From assembly GCA_007126095.1 (NCBI GenBank), contig SLBZ01000061.1:1-64000 (forward strand): 64,000 nt of DNA, in the 5' to 3' direction. Positions within the stretch are counted from its first letter, which is position 1. Every line of letters starts with the position of its first letter. Positions 52,198-60,695 of this stretch are shown here, one piece after another. The stretch comes from Aquisalimonas sp. (GTDB lineage: Bacteria; Pseudomonadota; Gammaproteobacteria; Nitrococcales; Aquisalimonadaceae). The position numbers were made by a program, and so were the translations under genes. Below the pieces are notes generated by a model. The model saw only the letters and a program-made list of their open reading frames with translations. It was not told where the DNA came from and did no database searches.

Positions 52198-53571
52198 ATG
52201 AAAAGCCTTGGTGACCCGTATAGCCCCCACTCAGACCTGCGCCACGGGGCCGGCTGCTCCTGCGAGAGCTGCACGCCCGCCGGCACGGCGCATTCGGACA
52301 CCGCACAGGCGTCCACGCGTGAGGACATCGTGGACCGCGCCGTGGAAAACACCCTGGTGCGCGCACTGTTTGGAGGCAACGACATCAGTCGTCGCCGCTT
52401 TATGGCCGCAGTCGGCCGTGGCACCGCCATGGCGGCGCTGGCGTCGGCGTTTCCCATGGGCGCGCTGAAGTCTGCACTGGCGGACGACCTGGGCCCGCTG
52501 GAGCAAACGGAGATGACCATCCCGTTTCTGCCCATCACCTGTGCCACCCCCATCATCATGGGGGATGCCATGGGCTTCTATGAGCGCTACGGGCTGAACG
52601 TGACCCTGGAGCGCGTGGCCGGCTGGCCCGTGGTGCGGGATCGCATGGACGCAGGCGAGTTCAATGCCGCGCACATGTTGGCGCCGATGCCGCTGTCCAT
52701 CCGTATGGGCGTTGGCGCAAGCCGGCTGCCAGTGACCATGCCCGCGGTGGAGAACATCAACGGCAATGCCATCACCCTGGCCAACAAGCACAAGGACAAG
52801 ATGGACCCGAAGGACTGGAAGGGCTTCACCTTCGCCATTCCGTTCGATTTCTCCATGCACAACTTCCTGCTCCGGTATCTGCTGGCCGAGCACGGGCTGG
52901 ATCCGGATCGCGACGTGAGCCTGCGGGTGATGCCGCCGCCGGAGATGGTTGCCAACCTGCAGGCCGAGAACATCGACGGCTACATCGTGGCCGAGCCCTT
53001 CAACCAGCGCGCTGTTTGGGAGGGGGCCGGCTTTATCCATACGCAGACCAAGGACATCTGGAGCGGTCACCCGTGTTGCGCCTTCGTGGTCCGGGAGGAC
53101 TGGGTCGACGAGCACCCAAATACCTTTGGCGCGCTGTTCCGCGCCATCGTGGATGCAACCCAGTTCAGCTCGGAGGCCGACAACCGCAAGGAGATCGCCG
53201 AGGCCATTTCGCCGCGGCAGTATCTCAACCAGCCGGTGCCGGTAATGGAGCAGATTCTGGTCGGGCGGTATGCGGACGGACTCGGCGAGGTCAAGGACAT
53301 GCCCGACCGGATCGACTTCGACCCGTTCCCCTGGCAGTCCATGGCGGTGTGGATGCTCACGCAGATGAAGCGCTGGGGGTATATTGATGGCGATGTGAAC
53401 TACCACCAGATCGCGGAAGAGGTGTTCCAGGCCACGGAGTGCCGGAAGGTCATGGAAGAGCTCGGTTACAACGCCCCCGAAGAGAACTACCGCATCCACG
53501 AGATCATGGGCAAGGAGTTCGACCCGCACGATCCGGAGGGCTATCTGGAGAGCTTCGAGGTGCGCGCTTGA
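52198..53571 (+). CDS. Tat-exported NrtA/CmpA-family ABC substrate-binding protein
   Basis: 457 residues. An unusual N-terminal segment with clustered Cys (GAGCSCESC) precedes the twin-arginine signal (NDISRRRFMAAVGRGTAMAALASAFPMGA) at about residue 62. The mature type 2 binding protein reads MTIPFLPITCATPIIMGDAMGFYERYGLNVTLERVAGWPVVRDRMDAGEFNAAHML and DIWSGHPCCAF, as in the CmpA/NrtA family that includes nitrate, bicarbonate and related anion carriers. No permease or ATPase gene is next to it, so the transporter must be elsewhere or it acts as a sensor. It is under a clear sigma-54 promoter and followed by the sigma-54 activator gene. Confidence 0.87.
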   Translation: MKSLGDPYSPHSDLRHGAGCSCESCTPAGTAHSDTAQASTREDIVDRAVENTLVRALFGGNDISRRRFMAAVGRGTAMAALASAFPMGALKSALADDLGPLEQTEMTIPFLPITCATPIIMGDAMGFYERYGLNVTLERVAGWPVVRDRMDAGEFNAAHMLAPMPLSIRMGVGASRLPVTMPAVENINGNAITLANKHKDKMDPKDWKGFTFAIPFDFSMHNFLLRYLLAEHGLDPDRDVSLRVMPPPEMVANLQAENIDGYIVAEPFNQRAVWEGAGFIHTQTKDIWSGHPCCAFVVREDWVDEHPNTFGALFRAIVDATQFSSEADNRKEIAEAISPRQYLNQPVPVMEQILVGRYADGLGEVKDMPDRIDFDPFPWQSMAVWMLTQMKRWGYIDGDVNYHQIAEEVFQATECRKVMEELGYNAPEENYRIHEIMGKEFDPHDPEGYLESFEVRA

Positions 53572-53587
53572 CCGACCGCATGTGCAC

Positions 53588-55183
53588 ATGACGACCGATA
53601 GCGAACTCCCCGGCGAGTCGCTGGTGCTGGTGGAAACGGCCCAGTTGCTGGGCCGTTCCCTGCGCCCGGAGGCCACTATCCCGGCCGTGCTGCGCCTGCT
53701 CTCGGAGCTGGTCGGCCTGAACCGGGGCCGCGTGGTGCTGCCGGACGACGATGGGCAACGCCTGCGTATCCGTTACTCGTACGGTCTGCGCCCCGAGGAA
53801 CGTGACCGGGGCGTGTACCGCCTGGGCGAGGGAATCACCGGCGATGTGATGCGCACCGGCCGGGTCTGTGTGGTTCAGGACGTGGACGCGGAGCCCCAGC
53901 ACCTGTTCCGGGCGGTCGACCGGGCAACGCTGCCGGCCGAGACGGTGTCGTTCATCGCCGTGCCGATTCTGATGGACGACACGCCCATCGGCGTATTGGG
54001 GTGTCATCGACTGCGCGCGCGGTCGCGCGGGTTTCAGTCCGACATCCAGCTGCTGCGGATTGTTGCCGCGATGCTCGGGCAGACCCTGCGCATCCGGTCG
54101 TTGATGGATCAGCGCACGGCCTGGCTCGAGGATCAGAACGAGGCACTGCGCAAGGCGCTCGCGCGGCAACAGCAGCACCAGGGCATTCTGGGCGACAGCC
54201 CGCAGTTGCGTTCCACACTGGATGAAGCCGGCCGCGTGGCGTACAGCGATGCCACGGTCATGCTTCTCGGCGAGTCGGGCACGGGCAAGGAGCGGTTTGC
54301 CCGCTACATCCACGAGCAGGGCCCTCGGGCATCGGGGCCCTTCATCTGCATCAACTGCAGTGCGATTCCGGCGACCCTGCTGGAAGCCGAGATCTTCGGT
54401 CATGAACGCGGTGCGTTCACCGGGGCGGTGCGGAATCGGCCGGGCAAGGCCGAGCTGGCCGACGGCGGGACGCTGTTCCTGGACGAGATCGGTGACATGG
54501 ATATCGAGCTGCAGGCCAAGCTGCTGCGCCTGATCCAGGAGCGCAAGGTGCAGCGGGTCGGGGGCGACCGCGACATTTCCGTGGATATCCGCATCATCAC
54601 GGCCACCCATCGCAATCTTCAGGAAGCGGTGAATCTCGGACAGTTCCGCCTGGACCTGTTCTATCGCCTCAACGTGGTACCGATTCGCCTGCCGCCGTTG
54701 CGAGAGCGCGCCGGGGATGTGGTGCAGCTCGCTAGGCATTTCCTCGATTGCTTCAACGCCAGGCACCACCGCGAGGTTGCCCTCGGGGCGGGGGTGCTGG
54801 CACGGCTGCAGAGCTATCCGTGGCCCGGGAACATCCGGCAGCTCGAGAATCTCATGGAACGCGCCGTCATCACCGCTCGCGGGGATACTATCGATGCGGC
54901 GGATATCGAACACATCCTGAACGACGAGTCCGTGGTCAGTGGAGCGGTGCATGTTGTGCACGCGGAAGCGCCGGCTGATGAAGAGAGGGGCGTTACGGTG
55001 CATGCCGGCGAGTCCGAGCCCGCGATGTCGGGCCGACCGTACCAGCGGGTCGATCCCTCGGAGGCCGAACGACTCCGCTCCGCCCTCGCACAGAGCCGCG
55101 GCAACAAGACCCGGGCCGCGCAGATGCTGGGGCTGAGCGTACGGCAGTTCCGCTACCGCCTGACGAAACTGGGCCTGGACTGA
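53588..55183 (+). CDS. Sigma-54-dependent activator with GAF sensor (NifA-like)
   Basis: About 531 residues. The N-terminal GAF domain (about residues 10-170, with LGEGITGDVMRTGRVCVVQDVDAEP) binds an unknown signal. The central AAA+ domain has Walker A GESGTGKE, the sigma-54 contact loop GAFTGA, and Walker B GTLFLDEIGDM. A Fis-type helix-turn-helix ends the protein (NKTRAAQMLGLSVRQFRYRLTKLGLD). The ATG at 53588 is preferred over 53582. It lies 16 bp after the binding-protein gene and therefore probably activates its own operon and the divergent OsmC operon through the palindrome at 52023-52049. Confidence 0.92.
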   Translation: MTTDSELPGESLVLVETAQLLGRSLRPEATIPAVLRLLSELVGLNRGRVVLPDDDGQRLRIRYSYGLRPEERDRGVYRLGEGITGDVMRTGRVCVVQDVDAEPQHLFRAVDRATLPAETVSFIAVPILMDDTPIGVLGCHRLRARSRGFQSDIQLLRIVAAMLGQTLRIRSLMDQRTAWLEDQNEALRKALARQQQHQGILGDSPQLRSTLDEAGRVAYSDATVMLLGESGTGKERFARYIHEQGPRASGPFICINCSAIPATLLEAEIFGHERGAFTGAVRNRPGKAELADGGTLFLDEIGDMDIELQAKLLRLIQERKVQRVGGDRDISVDIRIITATHRNLQEAVNLGQFRLDLFYRLNVVPIRLPPLRERAGDVVQLARHFLDCFNARHHREVALGAGVLARLQSYPWPGNIRQLENLMERAVITARGDTIDAADIEHILNDESVVSGAVHVVHAEAPADEERGVTVHAGESEPAMSGRPYQRVDPSEAERLRSALAQSRGNKTRAAQMLGLSVRQFRYRLTKLGLD

Positions 55184-55335
55184 CCGGGCACCGCTTGGAT
55201 GACTTCGAGCCTTCCGAGGGCGTGGAGCGATTCCGTAAACTGGGAGTGGGCGGGGAGTAACCCGAGTTGCCGCAGCCGCATATTTGGTCTACACCCTTGA
55301 GCCAGAGAACCCGAAATCACAGGGAGACGGAGACC

Positions 55336-55776
55336 ATGGACCAACGGATGAGCGTGATCACGCTGGGAGTCAGTGATCTGGCGCGGGCCCAGGCGTTCTA
55401 CGAGACCGGCGTCGGCTGGACGCTGGGAGCGGCGGAAGAGGATATCCGGTTCTTTCAGCTCAACGGCCTGATTCTCGCGCTTTACCCGCGCGAGGCGCTT
55501 GCTGCCGATGCCGGCGTGCCCGCGGAGGGCTCCGGGTTCTCCGGAGTCGCGCTGGCCTACAACGCCCGCAGCCGCGACGAGGTGGATCGGGTGCTTGCCC
55601 TGGCGGAAGGCGCCGGCGGCCGGCTGGTCAAGGCCGCGCAGGAGGTGTTCTGGGGCGGCTATTCAGGCTACATGGCCGACCCCGACGGCCACCTCTGGGA
55701 GGTGGCACACAATCCGTTCTGGTCCCTCGATGAACAGGGGAACGTGTCGCTGACGCCGCCAGCGAGTGAATCATGA
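55336..55776 (+). CDS. VOC-family protein (glyoxalase/dioxygenase superfamily)
   Basis: 146 residues from ATG 55336. Two beta-alpha-beta-beta-beta modules are visible: VITLGVSDLARAQAFYETGVGWTL with FQLNGLILALYP, and GGYSGYMADPDGHLWEVAHNP as the usual C-terminal metal-ligand segment (Glu in LWEV). VOC proteins bind metal or small antibiotics; substrate unknown. It lies some 150 bp behind the activator gene. Confidence 0.85.
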   Translation: MDQRMSVITLGVSDLARAQAFYETGVGWTLGAAEEDIRFFQLNGLILALYPREALAADAGVPAEGSGFSGVALAYNARSRDEVDRVLALAEGAGGRLVKAAQEVFWGGYSGYMADPDGHLWEVAHNPFWSLDEQGNVSLTPPASES

Positions 55777-55785
55777 GTAGTGTGC

Positions 55786-56430
55786 TTACCTGAGTTGAGC
55801 TGACGCTGCTACGTTGATGACCGTTTCCTGATCCAGGCCCGAGGCCAGAATCTCCAGCGCGGTGTCTGGCGCCTCGTCGTGGACGATGATCGTTCGCGTG
55901 TCGAAGCGACTGAGGTTGATCACCGCGCTGTACGCTCTGAAGTCCTCTCCATCAATGATTACGGCCTGCGTGGCCTCGGGAAACTGGAGGCGCTTGGTGT
56001 CCATGGCGAACTGCCACAATCTGCGCTCTGGCCCGTGTGCGGGCGGCGTGTCCTCGGCCGTGTTTTCGAACACGATATTGTAATAGTCCCGCATCGAGGC
56101 ATCGGCTTGCTCGAAGGTTTCCGGGTCAATCTCGAGGTCGCCGGCCACGAGCCGGGTGATGCCCAGGCGTGCGTCGTCCTCGTAGGAGATTGCCAGCCCG
56201 TTGTAAGGCGCGGAGTGAACGCGCTTCCAATCGTTCGGCGGGGCCACGTGAAACTCTCCGATCACGAATTGATGTGTGCCATCAATCGCAGGAGCGTCGT
56301 GCGGGATCACATCGGCCGTAAAGGTGCAGGCAGGCGTGTTGCAGTCGGCTTCGGACGCGGTGGCGTCTGATGCCAGGAGCAGAACAACAAGCAGAACGGC
56401 AACAGCCGAGGCGTGTCGACTGGAAAGCAT
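55786..56430 (-). CDS. Secreted hypothetical protein
   Basis: About 214 residues from ATG 56430 (AGAGGG upstream). The signal peptide SRHASAVAVLLVVLLLASDATASEA is followed by a short Cys pair region (DCNTPACTF). The rest is a beta-rich domain with EFHVAPPNDWKRVHSAPYNGLAISYEDDARLGITRLVAGDLEIDPETF. I do not recognise a family. It is probably periplasmic and lies alone between convergent VOC and tandem TetR genes. Confidence 0.7.
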   Translation of the reverse strand: MLSSRHASAVAVLLVVLLLASDATASEADCNTPACTFTADVIPHDAPAIDGTHQFVIGEFHVAPPNDWKRVHSAPYNGLAISYEDDARLGITRLVAGDLEIDPETFEQADASMRDYYNIVFENTAEDTPPAHGPERRLWQFAMDTKRLQFPEATQAVIIDGEDFRAYSAVINLSRFDTRTIIVHDEAPDTALEILASGLDQETVINVAASAQLR

Positions 56431-56492
56431 GGTAGTTCCCTCTACCGTCAATGATCTGGCGAAGGTTATCCAGTGGAGAGTGTGGTGTCAAT

Positions 56493-57077
56493 TTAGTGGT
56501 GTGGCGGGGTGAGCGCCTGACTCACCATCATCCCCATCTCGTCGCCGACCTCGCGAATGAGGCTGGCGTCGCGGCCGCCACGCGCCATGATCAGCGCACC
56601 CTCAAGGCTCGCCACGATGGTCAGGGCCAGCCGCTCGGCCCGGCCATGCTCAACACCCGCCGCGACCATCGCGTTGCGGTACATGGCCGTCCATTCATCC
56701 AGGGCGGCCCGGCACGCGGATGCCAGCTCTGAATCCATGCCGGGCGCGTCGAGGATGATCGGGGCGACCGGGCAGCCGAAGGCGTACTCGGTGTTCGCCA
56801 TCTCCTCGGCGGCCGCGTCGAAGAAGGCGCGGACACCGGCGGCCGGGTCGGTGGCCTCGGTCAGGCACGCCTCGAGAATCTCGGTGGCTTCGTTGATGCC
56901 GGCCTGCATGGCGGCCAGGACAACGCTCTCCTTGCCCCCGGGAAAATGAAAGTACAGTGATCCCCGCGGCGCACCGCTCTCGCTGAGGATCTCGCTCAGG
57001 CTCACCCCGTGCAGACCCCGTAACTGGATCAGCCGGGCGGTGGCCTCGATCATTCGCTCTTTCGTGCCCTTTGCCAT
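56493..57077 (-). CDS. TetR-family transcriptional repressor
   Basis: 194 residues. The N-terminal helix-turn-helix is KERMIEATARLIQLRGLHGVSLSEILSESGAPRGSLYFHFPGGKESVVLAAM, typical of the AcrR/LmrA-type subgroup with the SLYFHFPGGKE signature. The C-terminal ligand domain matches the TetR_C group of that subfamily. It is divergent from a methyltransferase gene, and tandem operators lie between them. Confidence 0.9.
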   Translation of the reverse strand: MAKGTKERMIEATARLIQLRGLHGVSLSEILSESGAPRGSLYFHFPGGKESVVLAAMQAGINEATEILEACLTEATDPAAGVRAFFDAAAEEMANTEYAFGCPVAPIILDAPGMDSELASACRAALDEWTAMYRNAMVAAGVEHGRAERLALTIVASLEGALIMARGGRDASLIREVGDEMGMMVSQALTPPHH

Positions 57078-57105
57078 GGGATTCTTCTACCATCGTTGAC
57101 GAAAT

Positions 57106-57141
57106 ATGACGATCGGTCTATATAGTATGATGATCGGTCTA
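57106..57141. promoter_or_regulatory. Tandem direct repeats, candidate TetR operators
   Basis: ATGACGATCGGTCTA (57106-57120) and ATGATGATCGGTCTA (57127-57141) start 21 bp apart, about two helical turns. The GATCGGTCTA half resembles TAGACCGATC-type TetR operators. Both lie in the divergent promoter region. Confidence 0.65.
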
Positions 57142-57178
57142 GCCGTCAATCGGCGATTGTTATCGCCTGGAGGTGATT

Positions 57179-58018
57179 ATGCGGCACCAACACTCCACCA
57201 GGGGAGGGCACGCAATGGCAGTGAAGCCCCACCACGAGGGACCGGCACGGGTCTGGGGTCTGGCCGGGCGTGACTACGACAACATCAGCTTCGGTGTCGG
57301 CGATGCGCTGGGGCATGCGGTTCAGCGGCTGAATCCGGGTCCCGGGCAGGACGTACTGGATGTGGCTACCGGCACCGGCTGGACCGCCCGCAACGTCGCC
57401 CGCCTAGGGGCGCGCGTGACTGCGGTAGACATTGCGTCCGAGCTGCTTGACGCGGCCCGGGAGCTGTCCGGTCATGCGGAGCCGGCGATAACGTTCCGGC
57501 AGGCGGACGCCGAGGATCTGCCCTTTGCCGATGCCAGTTTCGACGGAATCATCTCGACCTTCGGGGTGATGTTTGCCGCCGACCAGAAGCAGGCGGCGCG
57601 GGAGCTGGGGCGGGTCTGTCACCCGGGTGGCCGGCTATCGCTCGTGGTCTGGGAGCCAGGAGGGTCCGTCCAGGACTTCTTCGGTGTGATCGGCGAGTTC
57701 GATGACGCCCCGCCACCGGATCCTTCGCCGCTCGCCTGGGGTGACCCGGCACATGTGCGCGATCTGCTCGGCGATGATTTCGATCTGTGGTTCGAGCCGG
57801 GGGTCAATCATCACTATTTCGACAGCGTCGACGATGCCTGGAGCTGGTACGCCCGCGGGTTCGGCCCGATCAAGCAGGTGATCAGTCAGCTCTCTCCCGA
57901 CCGGCAGAGCGCGTTCAAGGACGCCATGGACCGGTATCACGCCAAGTTCGACACCGATGCAGGCCTGCATATTCGTCGGGAGTACCTGGTGATCGTCGGT
58001 CGGCGCAAGGAGCATTGA
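57179..58018 (+). CDS. Class I SAM-dependent methyltransferase controlled by TetR
   Basis: 279 residues from ATG 57179, which has a near-perfect GGAGGTGA ribosome binding site; an ATG at 57215 (GGGAGGG upstream) is possible too. Motif I is QDVLDVATGTGWTARNVARLGARVTAVDIASELLDAARELS. The later DLPFADASFDGIISTFGVMFAADQKQAARELGRVCHPGGRLSLVVWEPGG is typical of the UbiE/Cyclopropane-type group. It is a full-length homologue of the truncated gene at 19862-20209. The TetR operators upstream suggest induction by a small hydrophobic ligand. Confidence 0.87.
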   Translation: MRHQHSTRGGHAMAVKPHHEGPARVWGLAGRDYDNISFGVGDALGHAVQRLNPGPGQDVLDVATGTGWTARNVARLGARVTAVDIASELLDAARELSGHAEPAITFRQADAEDLPFADASFDGIISTFGVMFAADQKQAARELGRVCHPGGRLSLVVWEPGGSVQDFFGVIGEFDDAPPPDPSPLAWGDPAHVRDLLGDDFDLWFEPGVNHHYFDSVDDAWSWYARGFGPIKQVISQLSPDRQSAFKDAMDRYHAKFDTDAGLHIRREYLVIVGRRKEH

Positions 58019-58068
58019 ATACCGTGGCATCCGTGGTGTAGCGCATCACCTATACTGGCGGGCGAACG

Positions 58069-58715
58069 CTGACGCGCACCGGCGATTTCCCCACCGCGCA
58101 GCAGGTGAGGGCGTACCTGAACGCCTACGTCGACCACTTCGGGCTGCGACCATGCCTGCGACCGGCAACGGAGGTAGTCGCGGTCGCGCGGGAGGAAGCG
58201 GGCGAGGGCGATGGCAGGGGCGGCTTTCAGGTTGCCGTACGCCCGGTCCGCGAGCGGGCCTCCGTGGAGAGGCACTCGTTCGATTTCGTCGTTGTCTGCA
58301 ACGGCGTGCTGTCGGAGCCGCATGTGCCGGCATTTGACGGTGCGGACCGCTTCGCGGAGGATATCATTCACTCGAGCCAGACGCCGGGGGCATCGGCGCT
58401 CGCCGGAAAACGCGTTGCGGTCATCTCACGAGACGCTGCGCCTGAGCACAGGGGAAGAGGTTGCCGCGGATGTGGTGATCTGCGGCACGGGGTGGCGCCA
58501 GCGGGTGGCGTTTCTCGATGATGATCTCAGGCGGGAGATCCTGCCGGACGGCCGCTTCCGGCTCTACCGCCACATCCTGCCACCGTGCCCACTACGTGGA
58601 CTGGCTCATGCGTGACATGGGGCTGCCCACCCGGCGTGCCCCGGGCCTTGTTGCCGAATACCTGGGGCCGTTCTGGGCCGAGCGTTATCGCGACCTGTCC
58701 CGCAAGCGGATGTAG
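58069..58715 (+). pseudogene. Flavin-containing monooxygenase remnant, frameshifted
   Basis: Three frames together give FMO-like pieces. TGDFPTAQQVRAYLNAYVDHFGLRP, FDFVVVCNGVLSEPHVPAFDGADRFAEDIIHSSQ and LAGKRVAVI are in frame 1. Then SHETLRLSTGEEVAADVVICGTGWRQRVAFLDDDLRREILPDGRFRLYRHIL is in frame 2, and HYVDWLMRDMGLPTRRAPGLVAEYLGPFWAERYRDLSRKRM in frame 3. The N-terminal FAD motif and the second Rossmann glycine motif after GKRVAVI are missing. At least two frameshifts and a deletion have destroyed the gene. Confidence 0.8.
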
Positions 58716-58733
58716 ACGACGTTCCGGGGAGCG

Positions 58734-59345
58734 CTAGCGAACGCTGTCCAGAATCGTGCCCAGATACGGCTTGTGTCGGTCGATGTCGTCCCGGCTCAGG
58801 CCGTTCATCTCGTAGGGGAACACCAGCCAGTCTTCCGACTGGTGCTGGCAGTAGTCCGGCGTGATGCCGGTCTGGTTAGCGCTGGGGCGCTGGTACAGGG
58901 TGGCGACGCGCGTATCCGTGGGCATGTTGCGCTTGAGCTGGTTGTTCAGCCGTCGCAGCACGGCGGCCACGCTGTGGCCGGTGCCGAAGACGTCGTCCAC
59001 GATCAGCAGGCGGTCGTCCCGGTTGAGGTTGTCCAGCAGATAATGGGTGCCGTGCACGCGGATCTTCGCATCCGGAGAGGCCACCATGGCGTCGTAGTCG
59101 TGCATACCCTGGTAGGAGGTGCGCAGGGCGATGTGGTCCGTCTCCACCCCGAGTGTCTGCAGGCACTCCTGCACGTAGATCCCCACCGCGCTGCCGCCGC
59201 GCCACAGGCCGACGATGAAGTTCGGTCGGAAGCCGCTTTCGTAGACCTGTACGCCAAGCCGGAAGGCATCCTGAATGAGATCCGCCTCCTGCAGGAAGCG
59301 CCGGGGGCGGGCGGTTTCTTCGGGTTTCGTGGTTCGCTGTGTCAA
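58734..59345 (-). CDS. Phosphoribosyltransferase (HGPRT-like), copy 1
   Basis: 203 residues. The PRPP-binding motif LLIVDDVFGTGHSVAAVL (about residues 113-130) and the N-terminal FRLGVQVYESGFRPNFIVGLWRGGSAVGIYVQECL mark a type I phosphoribosyltransferase fold near the XPRT/HPRT group. The sequence is clearly paralogous to the divergent neighbour at 59409-59972. The base substrate is not clear. The two genes share a 63-bp intergenic region. Confidence 0.82.
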   Translation of the reverse strand: MTQRTTKPEETARPRRFLQEADLIQDAFRLGVQVYESGFRPNFIVGLWRGGSAVGIYVQECLQTLGVETDHIALRTSYQGMHDYDAMVASPDAKIRVHGTHYLLDNLNRDDRLLIVDDVFGTGHSVAAVLRRLNNQLKRNMPTDTRVATLYQRPSANQTGITPDYCQHQSEDWLVFPYEMNGLSRDDIDRHKPYLGTILDSVR

Positions 59346-59408
59346 TGGTTTGCCAGAGTGCGTCGTTTGGTGGGATTATGCCCGGCCTTCGTGACCATCA
59401 GTGGTGCC

Positions 59409-59972
59409 ATGGCTGAGAAACACTACATCACCGCGCAGAGCCTGCTGGAGGACTCCTTCCGGCTCGGTGCGCAGATCCTGAACTCCGGTTTCCGGCCCAC
59501 CTTCATGATTGCCGTGTGGCGCGGCGGCGCACCCATCGGTATCGCCGTTCAGGAGTTTCTGGATTACCACGGCGTGCACACGGATCACATCGCCGTCCGG
59601 ACGTCATCCTATCACGGCATCGACCAGCAGAGCCGCAGCGTGCGGGTGCACGGGCTCAATTATCTGGTCAAGCACGTCACCCACGACGACGATCTGCTGA
59701 TCGTCGACGACGTCTTCGATACCGGCCGCTCCGTGGTGGCCATCATCGAGGAGCTGCGTCAGCGGGCGCGGCTGAACACTCCCCACGATATCCGTGTGGC
59801 CGTGCCGTACTACAAACCGGCCCGCAACGAGGTGGGCTGGGCTCCCGAGTATTACCTGCATGAAACCGACGCCTGGCTGAAGTACCCGCACTCGCTGGAA
59901 GGGCTGACGCCGGAGGAGATCGCCAGCAACCGCCCGGAGCTGCACGCGATTCTGGCGCCGCACCTGAAATAG
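59409..59972 (+). CDS. Phosphoribosyltransferase (HGPRT-like), copy 2
   Basis: 187 residues from ATG 59409. It has the same layout as its neighbour: LLEDSFRLGAQILNSGFRPTFMIAVWRGGAPIGIAVQEFLDYHGVHTDHIAVRTSSYHGI, with PRPP motif LLIVDDVFDTGRSVVAIIEEL, and an ending HETDAWLKYPHSLEGLTPEEIASNRPELHAIL. The two are divergent paralogues and could form hetero-oligomers. No strong ribosome binding site is seen at this ATG. Confidence 0.82.
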   Translation: MAEKHYITAQSLLEDSFRLGAQILNSGFRPTFMIAVWRGGAPIGIAVQEFLDYHGVHTDHIAVRTSSYHGIDQQSRSVRVHGLNYLVKHVTHDDDLLIVDDVFDTGRSVVAIIEELRQRARLNTPHDIRVAVPYYKPARNEVGWAPEYYLHETDAWLKYPHSLEGLTPEEIASNRPELHAILAPHLK

Positions 59973-59993
59973 GTCGCCCCGCGTCAGTACCGC

Positions 59994-60497
59994 TCAGGGG
60001 CGGCGCGCCATCCAGTACGCGGACGTCCAGTAAGGAGCGTCCAGGCGGGAGAACGTGACGCCCTGGCTTGTGGAGGCGTGCAGGAACCGTCCTTTCTCCA
60101 CGTAGATCCCCACATGGCGGGTCTTCTTGCCGGTGCGAAAGAACAGGAGATCGCCCGTCTCGATCTCCCCGAGGTTGACCGGAGTGCCGACGCTCGCCTG
60201 TGCCTGGGTGGTGCGCGGCAGCGACTGGTCAAGCACGGTTTCGAAGGTGGTCTGCACGAACCCGGAGCAGTCAATGCCCGAGCGGTCCTGGCCGCCCAGC
60301 CGATAGGGCGTGCCGGCCCAGGCGTCGTGCTGCGCGTGGAGAGCCTGTGCGAGCCCGGTGGGCGCAGCATCGTCGGCGCCGCTTTCCGGCTCCGGGTGCG
60401 GCGCGTGCTGCGACGGGGTTGTACACCCGGTGACTGTCAGTAGCACGGCCAGTGACAGCAGGCCAAGTAGCGGTTGCTTGCGGGTGTACTCCACCAA
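59994..60497 (-). CDS. NlpC/P60-family lipoprotein peptidase
   Basis: 167 residues. The lipoprotein signal KQPLLGLLSLAVLLTVTGC ends in lipobox VTGC. The NlpC/P60 domain has Cys in SGIDCSGFVQTTFE, His in RHVGIYVEKGRFLHAS and the usual third residue in that last segment. Such enzymes cut peptide bonds in peptidoglycan stem peptides (gamma-D-Glu to Dap). It is probably anchored to the outer membrane, facing the periplasm. It converges with the phosphoribosyltransferase gene. Confidence 0.9.
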   Translation of the reverse strand: MVEYTRKQPLLGLLSLAVLLTVTGCTTPSQHAPHPEPESGADDAAPTGLAQALHAQHDAWAGTPYRLGGQDRSGIDCSGFVQTTFETVLDQSLPRTTQAQASVGTPVNLGEIETGDLLFFRTGKKTRHVGIYVEKGRFLHASTSQGVTFSRLDAPYWTSAYWMARRP

Positions 60498-60695
60498 TCG
60501 TCCCTCTCGCCTTATCCAGAAGCGGTTGTCTCATGGCGGAAGCCTGCGATGGCGGCGGGGTGTTGTCTACTGTCGTTGAACGGCGAAGGGAAAGCATCCG
60601 GCGCTTGCATGACCGGGCTTGGGGCGGTCACGCCCTGGGGGCGCCGTCGTGTGTGTGGTTCCCCTTGCATAACCGCGAGTAGCACTCTCCCTGAC

